NCBI RefSeq assembly: GCF_904424705.1
Contig: NZ_CAJGBF010000002.1
Location: 1 to 64,000, forward strand
Direction of reading: 5' to 3'
From: Rossellomorea arthrocnemi
GTDB taxonomy: Bacteria > Bacillota > Bacilli > Bacillales > Bacillaceae_B
Length of the DNA: 64,000 nt
The first letter of the stretch is position 1. The number at the start of each line of letters is the position of its first letter. The notes below the pieces were generated by a model, which had not been told where the DNA came from, did no database searches, and was given only the letters and a program-made list of their open reading frames with translations. A program made the position numbers and the translations under genes. Positions 1 through 8,503 of this stretch are shown piece by piece.

Positions 1-24
1 ATCTGTAAATGTCTTTTTACTCAT
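1..24 (-). CDS. Start of an unidentified gene, cut by the window edge
   Basis: An ATG on the minus strand at 22-24 follows a Shine-Dalgarno-like GGGGA six bases upstream and opens eight codons reading MSKKTFTD before the window ends. Eight residues are too few to recognise. It lies beyond the ctpA terminator, so it would be read after that gene on the same strand, probably from its own signals. Its status as a gene is inferred only from the start codon and ribosome site. Confidence 0.35.
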
Positions 25-67
25 AATTTTCCCCAGTTTCTACATTGTTGTCTATTTGTCATTATAC

Positions 68-119
68 AAAAAAGTACCCTATAGGTAGACTTTTTTTGAT
101 TGTCTACTCTATAGGGTAC
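68..119 (-). terminator. Terminator of ctpA
   Basis: A 17-bp almost perfect inverted repeat (GTACCCTATAG...CTATAGGGTAC, one bulged base) is followed on the minus strand by six T. It lies 25 bases after the ctpA stop. Confidence 0.85.
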
Positions 120-144
120 ATTTTAAAGTAACCTGGGATCTTTT

Positions 145-1617
145 TTATTGATCTTTGTTTAATACTTCAATCGCTTTTTTAAGTTGAGGATCGTTTTCTT
201 TCAGCTTTTCTCTTAGGTCAGTCATTAGCTTCAAAATCGATTCCCCGTTTAGTGTGCCTGTCACTTCCAGGTCATTTTTCCCTTGGAATTCCTTAACGGC
301 AGTTTTTGTATCTTCGTCATAGTAGCCGTCCACTTTTCCCGGATTTAAATCTAAAGCCTCGAGCATTTGCTCCGCTGTTTTCACATGATCAGATAAATCT
401 TCTTCCTTCAATTCCTTATCAGGATTAATATAAGGAAGCTGGGCATAGTCAGGCATTTTCACTTCAACATCCGGTTTAATGCCTTTTTCATGAATCCAAT
501 TTCCGTTAGGTGTCAACCATTTTGCTGTAGTGAACTTCATATTCGACCCGTCTTTGAAAGTTTCAGCCGTTTGGACGGTTCCCTTACCGAATGTTTTCGT
601 TCCAATCAGAGGTATATCATTTGATTCGCTTACAGCAGCTGATAGAATCTCGGCAGCACTTGCACTTCCTTCATCAACAAGAACAGCTGTAGGAACGTCT
701 ACCTTCTGACCTGATTCTGAAACGTACTTTTCTACTTTACCGTTACTGTCTTCGACTTGGAATAAGATTTCACCTTCAGGAACAAAAAGATTCGAAATCT
801 TAACTGCTTGATCTAATAATCCACCTGGATTTTGCCTAAGATCAAGTACGAGTTTCTTCATGCCTTTATCGTTCATTTCATTAAGAGCTTCTGTCAATTC
901 TTTGTACGTATTCTCTGAAAAACTGGTGATCTGGATTTCAGCCACACCGTTATCTTTCATTTCTGCATAAACGGTTTCAATCGGAATCTCATCTCTTGTG
1001 ATGGTGACTTCCATTGGCTTATCTTGACCCGGGCGCTGGATGGTTAACGTTACCTTCGTGCCTTTTTCCCCACGTATTAGAAGTACGGCATCTGTAACGG
1101 ACATCCCCTGAATGCTTTTATCATCTACTTTTGTAATGATGTCGTTCGGCTGTAAGCCGGCTTTTTCTGCAGGTGAACCTTTTATTGGAGAAACAATGGA
1201 TATATAGCCTTCCTTCTCCTGAATCTCAGCACCGATTCCTTCAAACGAAGACGAGATGCTTTCCTGGAACTTCTTCGCCTCTTCCTCGTTCATATAATCC
1301 GAATATGGATCACCGACGCTATCAATCATGCCATTGATTGCACCATTTACAAGAGTGTCCTCATCAAGGTCCTTGTAATAATTCTGATTTAACTTGTCGT
1401 AGGCTTCATACAGTTTCTGAAACTCTGAACGTTCAGTGACACCCACGTTGACCGCTTTTTCATCTCCAAACGCCAGTGCAAAGGTTGTAATACCTGCCGT
1501 TAGGAAAACGAGGAAAAAGAGGAGCATGACAAATTTGAATTTTTTCATCTTGATGAAACTTGAATGCGTTTCTTGTTGCGACTGTTCTGTCTTATCTTGT
1601 TCCAAAGCTTCCACCAC
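145..1617 (-). CDS. ctpA: Carboxy-terminal processing serine protease (S41, PDZ)
   Basis: 490-codon S41 peptidase. Residues 1-25 are polar, 26-50 form one membrane segment, a PDZ domain covers about 125-200, the S41 catalytic core about 215-385, and a peptidoglycan-binding domain about 405-470. The catalytic pair is visible as Ser318 in the GSASAAE motif and Lys345 in TFGKGTVQ. The family is membrane-anchored, acts outside the cytoplasm and trims substrates from the C terminus; CtpB of this family takes part in sporulation signalling. CtpA beside yodJ and deoD matches the B. subtilis order. The GTG start has a poor ribosome site; an internal TTG six codons in, behind GGTGGA, is an alternative that removes only the polar tip. 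Confidence 0.92.
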   Translation of the reverse strand: MVEALEQDKTEQSQQETHSSFIKMKKFKFVMLLFFLVFLTAGITTFALAFGDEKAVNVGVTERSEFQKLYEAYDKLNQNYYKDLDEDTLVNGAINGMIDSVGDPYSDYMNEEEAKKFQESISSSFEGIGAEIQEKEGYISIVSPIKGSPAEKAGLQPNDIITKVDDKSIQGMSVTDAVLLIRGEKGTKVTLTIQRPGQDKPMEVTITRDEIPIETVYAEMKDNGVAEIQITSFSENTYKELTEALNEMNDKGMKKLVLDLRQNPGGLLDQAVKISNLFVPEGEILFQVEDSNGKVEKYVSESGQKVDVPTAVLVDEGSASAAEILSAAVSESNDIPLIGTKTFGKGTVQTAETFKDGSNMKFTTAKWLTPNGNWIHEKGIKPDVEVKMPDYAQLPYINPDKELKEEDLSDHVKTAEQMLEALDLNPGKVDGYYDEDTKTAVKEFQGKNDLEVTGTLNGESILKLMTDLREKLKENDPQLKKAIEVLNKDQ

Positions 1618-1652
1618 TTTCGTTGCTATGTATCTTGTGTGAATTTTCGTTT

Positions 1653-1681
1653 AGAATATCATGAAACGTCCCACTGAGCAA
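1653..1681 (-). promoter_or_regulatory. SigA-type promoter for ctpA
   Basis: On the minus strand TTGCTC (1676-1681) and TATTCT (1653-1658) are separated by exactly 17 bases, placing a transcription start about 30 bases before the ctpA start. Match is moderate; seen by eye only. Confidence 0.5.
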
Positions 1682-1722
1682 TCTTTAGCTCATAACTTCT
1701 TCATTCTATCAGCTTTTACATG

Positions 1723-2310
1723 TTAGCGAAAGGAAAATTCATCTTCCTCATTATGATGTGTCAAAATCGTCGTAAAAAACCCTACCGTGCTGACAGCTAA
1801 TAAAGAATATAAAAATGCCTCCACTCCTATAACCGGAAAGCCAACCATAAGCACGAAACTATCAAAGGCAAAGATCAATTTCCCTACGTTCATTCCAAAA
1901 CTTCTCCCCATTAACTGGGCCAATAAATCAGATCCACCAGTAGCAGAATTGCCCTTTAACATAAGGCCTATCCCTATTCCCACAAACGTCCCCCCTAGAA
2001 ACGCACTCATAAGTGGAGGAACAAGGAAGATCGTATGCCACTGATAAAAAATATCGATCATTAAAGAAGATAACCAAAGACCATGGATGCTATTATAAAA
2101 GAGATTTCGATCTTTAAAAAAAGCCAGCAAATAAAGAGGGACGCTTAGGAGGATGATCGTAAGTCCCGGCTTTAAACCAAACCAATAGTGAGCAATCAAC
2201 CCCATCCCGATCATGCCCCCGTCGAGAAAATGATGAGGGACAAAAAATAGATTGATGCCAATTCCAACAAAGACACTTCCTACAACAATTATGCTAAACA
2301 CCCTCATCAT
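1723..2310 (-). CDS. YitT-family membrane protein, short form
   Basis: About 195 residues, almost entirely hydrophobic, with five probable membrane helices and the YitT signature region DGGMIGMG near the N terminus and NSATGGSDLLAQL in the middle. Most YitT proteins are about 280 residues and end in a cytoplasmic DUF2179 domain. This one stops after the last helix with a short acidic tail, so it is a short-form member rather than an obvious truncation. The ATG at 2308-2310 is chosen because GGGTGGGTGG lies five bases upstream; a GTG three codons earlier is less well placed. Function of the family is not known. Confidence 0.8.
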   Translation of the reverse strand: MMRVFSIIVVGSVFVGIGINLFFVPHHFLDGGMIGMGLIAHYWFGLKPGLTIILLSVPLYLLAFFKDRNLFYNSIHGLWLSSLMIDIFYQWHTIFLVPPLMSAFLGGTFVGIGIGLMLKGNSATGGSDLLAQLMGRSFGMNVGKLIFAFDSFVLMVGFPVIGVEAFLYSLLAVSTVGFFTTILTHHNEEDEFSFR

Positions 2311-2445
2311 ACAATCCACCCACCCATTCCAATTTGGACAGCCCTATTACTGTTGTATGTCGGAACGCAGAAAAACAGAACATAAGGGGGATGGAGTTGA
2401 CTTCGTAAAATGTAGGACTATATAAATATCCCCTCGACTACAATC

Positions 2446-2475
2446 AAAAAAGGTCAGGGCCATTTGCCCCGACCT
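2446..2475 (-). terminator. Terminator of yodJ
   Basis: The minus strand forms GGTC-G-GGGC / GCCC-T-GACC, closed by one mismatch, then six T. It lies just after the yodJ stop. Confidence 0.8.
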
Positions 2476-2485
2476 TATATAGTCA

Positions 2486-3328
2486 TTATATTTTCTTCAC
2501 ATTTTTAAAGTATTCTTCAAGGGTCCAATCATTCTCATGTATCACAACGGCCGCATCCATTCCTACGTATCTAAAATGCCAAGGCTCATATTGATATTGG
2601 GTAATGGAAACCTTATCTTCCGGATAGCGAAGAATGAAACCGTATTTATAGGCGTTCTCAGCCAGCCACTTTCCTTCTTTCGTTTGTGCAAATTCGATAT
2701 TTACTTGAAATTGATTGCTTTCACTGGAAATATCCATGGCTAATCCTGATTGATGCTCACTTTGTCCCGGCGGTGCCACTGCCATGACGGCTTTTTCTTT
2801 ACCGAATTGGGCAATTTCCCTTTCAAGGAGCATTTTTTGATAATCGTATGAACGGTAGCCTGAAATGGCTGTCAAAAACACACCTTGAGTTTTTGCATCT
2901 GCAAACATTTTCTCAAGATGATCTGCCGCTTCTTTTCGGAGGTGTGCTTTTTCAAGCTCCTGATTCCCAAATACGAAAGGCACGTTTGGACGCACTAAAT
3001 CAACAGGTTTGTATTCGTCTAGTGCATATTCTTTATTCACAAGTGCTAATAAATTGGAAGGGTTCTGAATGACCTGCTTTCCGTCTACAACCTTCACTTC
3101 ATTGAAATATTGAGACTCTAATTGCAGTTCTTTTGGTACCGTTTCTTCGGAAGGTTGTTCCGGCACTGCTTGTTCATCCTGCCCGTTGTCCGGTGTCTGC
3201 ACGTTTGGTTCTTTTTCCTGTGACTCTTTCTGCTTTTGGCCAAATAAATCTTCTGACCACTCTTGTACTTGCGAGCACCCTGACAACAACAGCAAGGAAG
3301 CAGCAGTTACGAAGATGATCTTTTTCAT
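2486..3328 (-). CDS. yodJ: D-Ala-D-Ala carboxypeptidase lipoprotein (M15B, VanY-like)
   Basis: 280 residues. The N terminus is a lipoprotein signal with lipobox LLSGC (Cys18), followed by a Glu/Gln/Pro-rich linker to about residue 65. The M15B domain shows the zinc motif SEHQSGLAMD (His192, Asp199) and the EPWHFRYVG motif (Glu248, His251), which carry the metal ligands and catalytic glutamate of VanY enzymes. It should trim the terminal D-alanine from peptidoglycan pentapeptides on the outer face of the membrane. Position between ctpA and deoD matches yodJ of B. subtilis. Start is an ATG behind AGGTGA. Confidence 0.93.
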   Translation of the reverse strand: MKKIIFVTAASLLLLSGCSQVQEWSEDLFGQKQKESQEKEPNVQTPDNGQDEQAVPEQPSEETVPKELQLESQYFNEVKVVDGKQVIQNPSNLLALVNKEYALDEYKPVDLVRPNVPFVFGNQELEKAHLRKEAADHLEKMFADAKTQGVFLTAISGYRSYDYQKMLLEREIAQFGKEKAVMAVAPPGQSEHQSGLAMDISSESNQFQVNIEFAQTKEGKWLAENAYKYGFILRYPEDKVSITQYQYEPWHFRYVGMDAAVVIHENDWTLEEYFKNVKKI

Positions 3329-3407
3329 ACTTTCACCTAGTTTCTCTATAATGTTCCATCCTCCATCTTACCATGTTAGAAGCATTATGTAAGCAGGAGA
3401 AACTTCA

Positions 3408-3454
3408 CAAAAAATAAAAACTGCCCAGAAACCCATTTTGGGCTAATTAGCAGT
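3408..3454 (-). terminator. Terminator of deoD
   Basis: An outer stem ACTGC/GCAGT encloses an inner CCCA/TGGG pairing, and the minus-strand product ends in a T-rich run. Confidence 0.65.
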
Positions 3455-3483
3455 TCTCATTTTCATTTCATATCGGCGGATTA

Positions 3484-4185
3484 CTATTGAATCGCTGCTT
3501 CTAAAGCCACTTCGATCATGTCATTAAAAGTGGTTTGACGCTCTTCAGAAGTCGTTTCTTCACCTGTCAGTATATGATCACTGACCGTTAGGACCGATAA
3601 TGCATTTCTTCCATATTTGGCAGCTAACGTGTAAAGGGCTGACGTTTCCATTTCGATAGCAAGAATACCATATTGAGCCCATTTTTCATGCTCTGCATTG
3701 TCATTGTAGAACATATCGGCAGTAAATACGTTTCCAACTTTCAGGTTAAGTCCTTTTTCTACTCCAGCATCATATGCACGCTTCAACAGATCAAAGTTCG
3801 CAGTTGGAGCATAATCGATTCCATTGAACGTTAATTTGTTCATCTGAGAATCTGTTGATGACGTCATCGCCAGAATGACGTCACGTACTTTTACATCCTT
3901 TTGGATGGCACCACATGTGCCGACGCGGATCAAGTTCTGAACATTATAGCTTTGCATCAGTTCATTAATATAGATAGAAATGGATGGGACCCCCATTCCT
4001 GTTCCCTGTACCGAGATTTTCTTTCCTTTGTATGTCCCTGTATATCCAAACATGTTACGAACTTCGTTATAGCATGTTACATTTTCTAAGAATGTTTCAG
4101 CTATGTATTTCGCCCTTAGTGGATCACCTGGTAATAAAACCGTATCTGCAATTTCGTTTTCTTTGGCATTAATATGTATACTCAC
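3484..4185 (-). CDS. deoD: Purine nucleoside phosphorylase DeoD
   Basis: 233 residues, the normal length for the hexameric DeoD type. The phosphate-binding LLPGDPLRA lies at 17-25, the conserved RVGTCGA in the middle, and the catalytic aspartate in the VSDHI motif near residue 204; EMETSAL binds ribose. It splits purine ribo- and deoxyribonucleosides with phosphate for salvage in the cytoplasm. The start is GTG, nine bases after a perfect AGGAGG. It is followed by its own terminator and preceded by divergently read small genes. Confidence 0.96.
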   Translation of the reverse strand: MSIHINAKENEIADTVLLPGDPLRAKYIAETFLENVTCYNEVRNMFGYTGTYKGKKISVQGTGMGVPSISIYINELMQSYNVQNLIRVGTCGAIQKDVKVRDVILAMTSSTDSQMNKLTFNGIDYAPTANFDLLKRAYDAGVEKGLNLKVGNVFTADMFYNDNAEHEKWAQYGILAIEMETSALYTLAAKYGRNALSVLTVSDHILTGEETTSEERQTTFNDMIEVALEAAIQ

Positions 4186-4315
4186 TAAACTATTCCTCCT
4201 ATCGAGACTGTTGAAACACCATTGTAATCCTTTTTCGTATCATATGCAACGCTAGTAAATGGAAGGATAGAATGCTGAATGAGAGGTCAAAATAAAAGCA
4301 GAAGGAGTGATTCAC

Positions 4316-4438
4316 ATGACCAAAGAAAAAATGAGCAAAAAACTGAAACAAGCAGTACAGCATGCAAATGAAACCAACCCTTCTACTCGATCGGGGACAC
4401 AACCTAACTCTTCAAGAACTGAAAAACTCAAGTCGTAG
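4316..4438 (+). CDS. Small basic protein, 40 residues, unknown
   Basis: A 40-residue ORF starting MTKEKMSKKLKQ and ending in SRTEKLKS, rich in Lys, Ser, Thr and Asn, with no hydrophobic segment. AGAAGGAG lies seven bases before the ATG. A second tiny basic gene follows 17 bases later and both share one strong terminator, so they look like a two-gene unit. Composition resembles minor small acid-soluble or other spore-associated proteins, but I do not recognise the family; that reading is inference only. Confidence 0.6.
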   Translation: MTKEKMSKKLKQAVQHANETNPSTRSGTQPNSSRTEKLKS

Positions 4439-4455
4439 CAAAGGGGGAAAGCAGG

Positions 4456-4599
4456 ATGGGAAAAAAACATCGAAATAGAATCAATGCCCCTAAGAAAAAT
4501 AATCATATCCCAAAAGAAGCACTGGAAGCCGAGCACAATGCACATGGGAAAGAAAACACTGGTTTAAATAGAAAAAATGGCCCGGGACACAACATGTAA
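4456..4599 (+). CDS. Small Lys/Asn/His-rich protein, 47 residues, unknown
   Basis: A 47-residue ORF starting MGKKHRNRINAPKK and ending NRKNGPGHNM, very polar, no membrane segment. A ribosome site AAGGGGGAAA precedes the ATG. It follows the 40-residue gene by 17 bases and is closed by a strong hairpin terminator. Low complexity and composition suggest a spore-core or spore-associated peptide, but no family is recognised. Confidence 0.6.
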   Translation: MGKKHRNRINAPKKNNHIPKEALEAEHNAHGKENTGLNRKNGPGHNM

Positions 4600-4611
4600 T
4601 AACTCATAAAG

Positions 4612-4653
4612 AAAAGGAAAGAATCTTGCCGAACGGCAGATTCTTTCCTTTTT
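4612..4653. terminator. Bidirectional terminator
   Basis: A long stem (AAAAGGAAAGAATCT pairs with AGATTCTTTCCTTTT, extended inward by GCC/GGC) serves the small + genes and the convergent yodL. Confidence 0.9.
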
Positions 4654-4672
4654 AGAATGCTGACCCCTAATT

Positions 4673-4993
4673 TTAATGGATGACGATCCTGTTCACTCTC
4701 TTCCAGCCGTTCGGCTGAAGACGGTAATAGTAATGGCCTCTCCGCCCCTCATCTATAAAGACAATGTCACGTGTCGCAATATATCTGCCTTGATAGTCCT
4801 TTGGAACTAAATCCGGTACATTAAATGTCCTGAATGTTTGATACAGGGCTTCTTCATGATTATTTGCTTCTACCGAGATTCGATACACCTTTTCATAGCC
4901 CTTATCCTCCCCATAATGGGGAGTTTGGAAAATGGTCATGTCATAGGTCGATCTCAAGAGCTTGGGACGAATGATTTTTTCAAGTAAAGGCAT
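4673..4993 (-). CDS. yodL: YodL-family protein
   Basis: 106 residues. The recognisable YodL core runs from MTIFQTPHYGEDKGY through VFIDEGRRGHYYYRL to the C-terminal GWKRVNRI. In B. subtilis YodL is made early in sporulation and interferes with the MreB elongation machinery, so a cytoplasmic role in cell-shape control at sporulation onset is expected. The ATG at 4993 is chosen because GGAGGGG lies six bases upstream; a GTG two codons earlier lacks spacing. Confidence 0.85.
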   Translation of the reverse strand: MPLLEKIIRPKLLRSTYDMTIFQTPHYGEDKGYEKVYRISVEANNHEEALYQTFRTFNVPDLVPKDYQGRYIATRDIVFIDEGRRGHYYYRLQPNGWKRVNRIVIH

Positions 4994-5089
4994 GAGCACC
5001 CCTCCGTCAATATGTTGTACTCATACAATTACACAAACAACGTGTCGAATCCTTCGCAGAATCATAGGAATCTTTGTCGAATGGGAACT

Positions 5090-5860
5090 TTACGCAAACT
5101 TGTCGATTGCGTTCTGAAGTTTCGATGTTAATTGGGGAACATCGGAAGATCGGATTGTCATTCTGACCATGGATTCATCCATCTCGAGAGCTTCTGCCAA
5201 GAATCCACCCAAACCTCTCGCCCGTCTATCCACTTCCAGAAGCATTTCTACCTGATCTTCTGTTTGATTGAGGAACATCACTTCAAGTTCATCTAATTTA
5301 CGTTGATATTGACCGTTTACCGGTACGAATTCAAATTCTTGAATGAAAGGATATCTCCCTCTGTATCGGCGAGGCGCCTCTTCACATTCCACTTTTCTAA
5401 TCCTGAAACCGAGGTCTTGAACAGAAGTCAGGATGGCATTCGTCAATTGATTCGGAACGATTTCAATATAGTCTTTATCTTTGGGGTCGACAGCATTTTT
5501 TATATCAACACCCGTAGCTACCCAAACCCTTGTGTTCCCATATGTAATCGGGGTCTCAAAGGGCAATGTAAAGGTAAAAGGAAACTCCTTTTTTTCATTT
5601 TCAAGTACTGTGAATGGATTTGATATTTGTATTTTTTGAATCGGTGCATAATCTGTATGTTTCTTGTCATCCGATTCACGAATATATGTAGTGAATAGCG
5701 TTAAATAAATGGCATCGATACTCTGTTCAGTGCTCCCTCCTGTAATTTCCACTACTCCGTTTACCGTTTCTCCTGCAACGTAGCTTGATTTCTCCAATTT
5801 AGTATCCACTGTCGCCGCTCCAATTCCAATTGAAGCAAATACTTTATTAAAAAATGACAT
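5090..5860 (-). CDS. spo0M: Sporulation-control protein Spo0M
   Basis: 256 residues, full length for Spo0M. The N-terminal arrestin-like beta fold covers about 1-130 and a C-terminal half follows. Spo0M is a cytoplasmic sporulation-control protein in B. subtilis whose biochemical partner is unclear. Here it is the last gene of a tight unit, 18 bases after a protein kinase gene, which is not the usual stand-alone arrangement. AGGAGG lies seven bases before the ATG. Confidence 0.93.
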   Translation of the reverse strand: MSFFNKVFASIGIGAATVDTKLEKSSYVAGETVNGVVEITGGSTEQSIDAIYLTLFTTYIRESDDKKHTDYAPIQKIQISNPFTVLENEKKEFPFTFTLPFETPITYGNTRVWVATGVDIKNAVDPKDKDYIEIVPNQLTNAILTSVQDLGFRIRKVECEEAPRRYRGRYPFIQEFEFVPVNGQYQRKLDELEVMFLNQTEDQVEMLLEVDRRARGLGGFLAEALEMDESMVRMTIRSSDVPQLTSKLQNAIDKFA

Positions 5861-5878
5861 GTTACAATTCCTCCTCGT

Positions 5879-6676
5879 TTATCGTGCTTGTAATATATGG
5901 ATAACCTTTGTTATTTCCTCGATCAGCTCAGAAGCATCCTGATATGCTTCGTCAATTTGCAGAAGTCTTCTTATGATGGCTATGGTATCTTGATGAATGG
6001 AGAGCTCCTTATCCCAGCTTTTTTCCCTTTTCCCCACTGGCTCATATGAAGAATAAAGTAAAAATAATAAAAAATGGCCAACGGCATAAAAATCACTTTT
6101 CTTCGACCTGTCCCTCATATAATCCTTATGTGCATGCCGAATACCAGGTTCGGCACTCATTTCACACGCAAGTCCAAAATCAATAATTTGAATGGTTCCT
6201 TTATCAAGAAGGATATTAGGAATTCTTAAATCACGATGCACATAGCCTTTTTGATGAATAAAGTTTACTAATTTCACTAACTGTAAACCTACTTTTAAAG
6301 ATTCTTCTTCTGAATACTTTTTCCCTTCCCGAAATATCAAATCTTCAAAGGTTCGCCCCTTCATTTTTTCCATCACTAGATAAGGGATCCCTTTATATTC
6401 ACCGGCTATAAGAAACTCAGGAAAGTGGGGATGAGATAAAATTTCAAGTGCATTCCTTTCATTCAGGACATATTGGACGTGATTAGAAAATAACTTTTTG
6501 TAAGGGCGTATTCGTTTCAATATTGCCTCTTCTCCATTTGGGAGTTTGACTGAATAAGTTGTACCATAGCTTCCTCTTCCTACCAAATGAGTGATTTGTA
6601 AGTCATTGATGATATCACCCGGGTTCCATCTACGTTCGAAAGCGTTGATCAGTCTGCGAAAAAAAGTATGGATCAT
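5879..6676 (-). CDS. Eukaryote-like Ser/Thr protein kinase (YbdM-like)
   Basis: 265 residues forming a single kinase domain and nothing else: glycine loop GRGSYGTTYSV at about 34-44, ATP-anchoring lysine in AILKRI, catalytic loop HRDLRIPNILL, and metal-binding DFG in IIDFGLA. The catalytic loop has Arg where most kinases have Lys (HRDLR for HRDLK), as in the YbdM group of Bacillus. There is no membrane or PASTA segment, so it is cytoplasmic. Genes for a basic peptide and for Spo0M flank it with 18-base gaps on both sides, suggesting one transcript and possibly a kinase with local substrates. Confidence 0.85.
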   Translation of the reverse strand: MIHTFFRRLINAFERRWNPGDIINDLQITHLVGRGSYGTTYSVKLPNGEEAILKRIRPYKKLFSNHVQYVLNERNALEILSHPHFPEFLIAGEYKGIPYLVMEKMKGRTFEDLIFREGKKYSEEESLKVGLQLVKLVNFIHQKGYVHRDLRIPNILLDKGTIQIIDFGLACEMSAEPGIRHAHKDYMRDRSKKSDFYAVGHFLLFLLYSSYEPVGKREKSWDKELSIHQDTIAIIRRLLQIDEAYQDASELIEEITKVIHILQAR

Positions 6677-6694
6677 CTATGCTTCGACTCCCGG

Positions 6695-6865
6695 TCAGCT
6701 GCTAAAGAAACTGGAGAAAAAGCTTTTGCTCTTATGCTTTTTATAATGATGGTGTCCAAAATGTTTATGTTTAGGTGATTTATATTTTTTCCTGGCGTCA
6801 CTGGAACTGTAGTGATGATGATGTTTCGACGATCCTAATAAACTTTTAATGAACTTCTTCAACAT
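6695..6865 (-). CDS. His/Lys/Ser-rich small protein, 56 residues
   Basis: The protein opens with a short amphipathic stretch MLKKFIKSLLG, then becomes almost pure His, Lys, Ser, Tyr and Phe (clusters SSKHHHHYSSS, KHKHFGHHHYKKHKSK, FFSSFFSS). Such composition resembles spore-coat proteins of the CotG type and would bind metals or anions. The ATG at 6865 is chosen because GGGAGG lies seven bases upstream; an ATG two codons earlier touches that site. It is the first gene of the peptide-kinase-spo0M unit. No family is recognised. Confidence 0.65.
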   Translation of the reverse strand: MLKKFIKSLLGSSKHHHHYSSSDARKKYKSPKHKHFGHHHYKKHKSKSFFSSFFSS

Positions 6866-6981
6866 AAACATACCTCCCAAGAATGCTTCTCTTCCATTGT
6901 ATTAATATATACGAATTATGTTGGATTTAGTTTCAATCCCAGAGAAATATTTTTTCACTTTAATTGGAGAGGCGGGATCAT

Positions 6982-8073
6982 TTGGTATATTCACCGTTTC
7001 TAAAGATACTAAACCTATTCAAATCCGGTAAAAGTGACCATCCTTCACCCCTTCTCGACGTAAAAGCGATTGGTCAGCTATATAAGCAAATGAAGCTGCA
7101 ACCCGCTCCTGAGATCTACTTTCCTGAAGACTATTCATTATATAGGGAAATTTCCAACGCGATTAATGAAGGCAATGTCAATAACCTGACAAGGACCTCC
7201 TCCTACCTGGACCTATTCAAGAAACACCCTGAGCTTCACTGGTCTTTTATTGCCCACATGGTGTCCAGAAATGCCGGTTATCATATGACAGACATCCGGA
7301 GCCATTTGCTTTCACATGTATTAAATGACAAGGAACAACAAACCTTTTTCTCATTTCTCGAACGATGCAATGCAGCCATCTTCGACGACGCGTATCCTCA
7401 ATTATTACTCTATGAAAAATGGAAGTTAACCGGACAATCATCTTTTCACCTGCTTAAAAAATTCAATGTTTCGATATTTATGCGGAAAATGTGGGATGAA
7501 TTCCTCGATACACGGGATCAACGCGTATTGACACTCGCACTCATTATGAATGAGCAGCACTTGATTCAACAAAGAATTTTATCTGATCCCAACCTGAATA
7601 TAGGAATTGAAAAGTGGAAGTTCTTCTTGCAGGATCGATTGGAGTTCACTTCCATACTTTTTCCTTTTGGCAAACCAGCCCCCTATTCTCTTGCCGGACT
7701 TTCCGTTTCTCACTTTGAGAAGGTCGATCGCAGAATTCTGTTAGGGAAGAAACTATATAGTGTTTTATTTCATCCGTTCGTCTTCCCAGGTGCATTTTCA
7801 TTTTCGATCCAACATCCACACACCGGATCGAGGGAGGATTACTGGCCGCATATATATTCGAAGAGGGAGGAAAAAAGGCATCTTTTCAGTCCGTCATTAA
7901 GATCTGTTTGGGAAAACATCCCCCATGACTTTCCTTCATCGACTGACTGGTTTAAAAAGCAACCGCTTAAGGTGATGAGCCCCCTTTTAACTATGGCGCC
8001 CCCCGGTCATTTCTCTATGACCCGGAGATGGAAAGCAAGAACTTCTATCCTTCTGAACCTAAAAAGGGATTAA
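6982..8073 (+). CDS. yppC: DUF2515 protein (YppC-like)
   Basis: 363 residues of the DUF2515 family, recognisable by the MVSRNAGYHMTDIRSHLL segment near residue 95 and conserved FLERCNAAIFDDAYPQLL. No signal peptide or membrane helix is evident, and the function is unknown. The TTG at 6982 is preferred because GGAGAGGCGGG lies directly upstream; the alternative TTG at 6964 lies before that site. The stop codon falls inside a long inverted repeat (8066-8137). Confidence 0.78.
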   Translation: MVYSPFLKILNLFKSGKSDHPSPLLDVKAIGQLYKQMKLQPAPEIYFPEDYSLYREISNAINEGNVNNLTRTSSYLDLFKKHPELHWSFIAHMVSRNAGYHMTDIRSHLLSHVLNDKEQQTFFSFLERCNAAIFDDAYPQLLLYEKWKLTGQSSFHLLKKFNVSIFMRKMWDEFLDTRDQRVLTLALIMNEQHLIQQRILSDPNLNIGIEKWKFFLQDRLEFTSILFPFGKPAPYSLAGLSVSHFEKVDRRILLGKKLYSVLFHPFVFPGAFSFSIQHPHTGSREDYWPHIYSKREEKRHLFSPSLRSVWENIPHDFPSSTDWFKKQPLKVMSPLLTMAPPGHFSMTRRWKARTSILLNLKRD

Positions 8074-8137
8074 CTCAAAATAAAGTGCCTCCACGCTTCA
8101 GTGAAGAAGTCATGAGAGACACATAAGAGTTAATCCC
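8066..8137. repeat. 72-bp nested inverted repeat over the yppC stop
   Basis: GGGATTAACTC (8066-8076) and GAGTTAATCCC (8127-8137) are perfect 11-bp inverted repeats. Inside them GTG-CTC/GAG-CAC and CTTCA/TGAAG form further stems. The TAA stop of the upstream gene lies in the left arm. There is no T run, so it is not a standard terminator. Confidence 0.7.
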
Positions 8138-8202
8138 GTTTATATGAATGGTCGTTCCATGTTCCATACTAAGTGAAATCCCTATCGATGGTTGAAAAGA
8201 TT

Positions 8203-8379
8203 CTATACGTCATCTTCCCATTCTTCATCAATGATACATTTGGCAATCAGATACTCGAATGTGATATCCGCTATTTCTTCCAACTCATCTTCTGATGGTA
8301 CATACCCTCTTTGTACAAGTTCTTTCATGAAGAACTCTGCAATTTCCTCAGTGTCGATAAAGACTTCTATCTCCCGCAT
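8203..8379 (-). CDS. yozD: YozD-family small protein
   Basis: 58 residues, highly acidic, with the family pattern VFIDTEEIAEFF near the start and DELEEIADITFEYL in the middle. B. subtilis YozD has the same length and lies in the same neighbourhood. It is cytoplasmic and of unknown function. The ATG at 8379 follows AAGGGGG by seven bases; upstream in-frame starts are not supported. Confidence 0.85.
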   Translation of the reverse strand: MREIEVFIDTEEIAEFFMKELVQRGYVPSEDELEEIADITFEYLIAKCIIDEEWEDDV

Positions 8380-8503
8380 GTGATCGCCCCCTTTGATTCT
8401 CAATTTATGACAATACCACCCCGGTTATGCCAGGAGAAAAAAGTTTTCATAAGACTTTAAAGACAAGCATAGACTTTATCATCAAAGGTAGAGGAGCGAT
8501 ATT

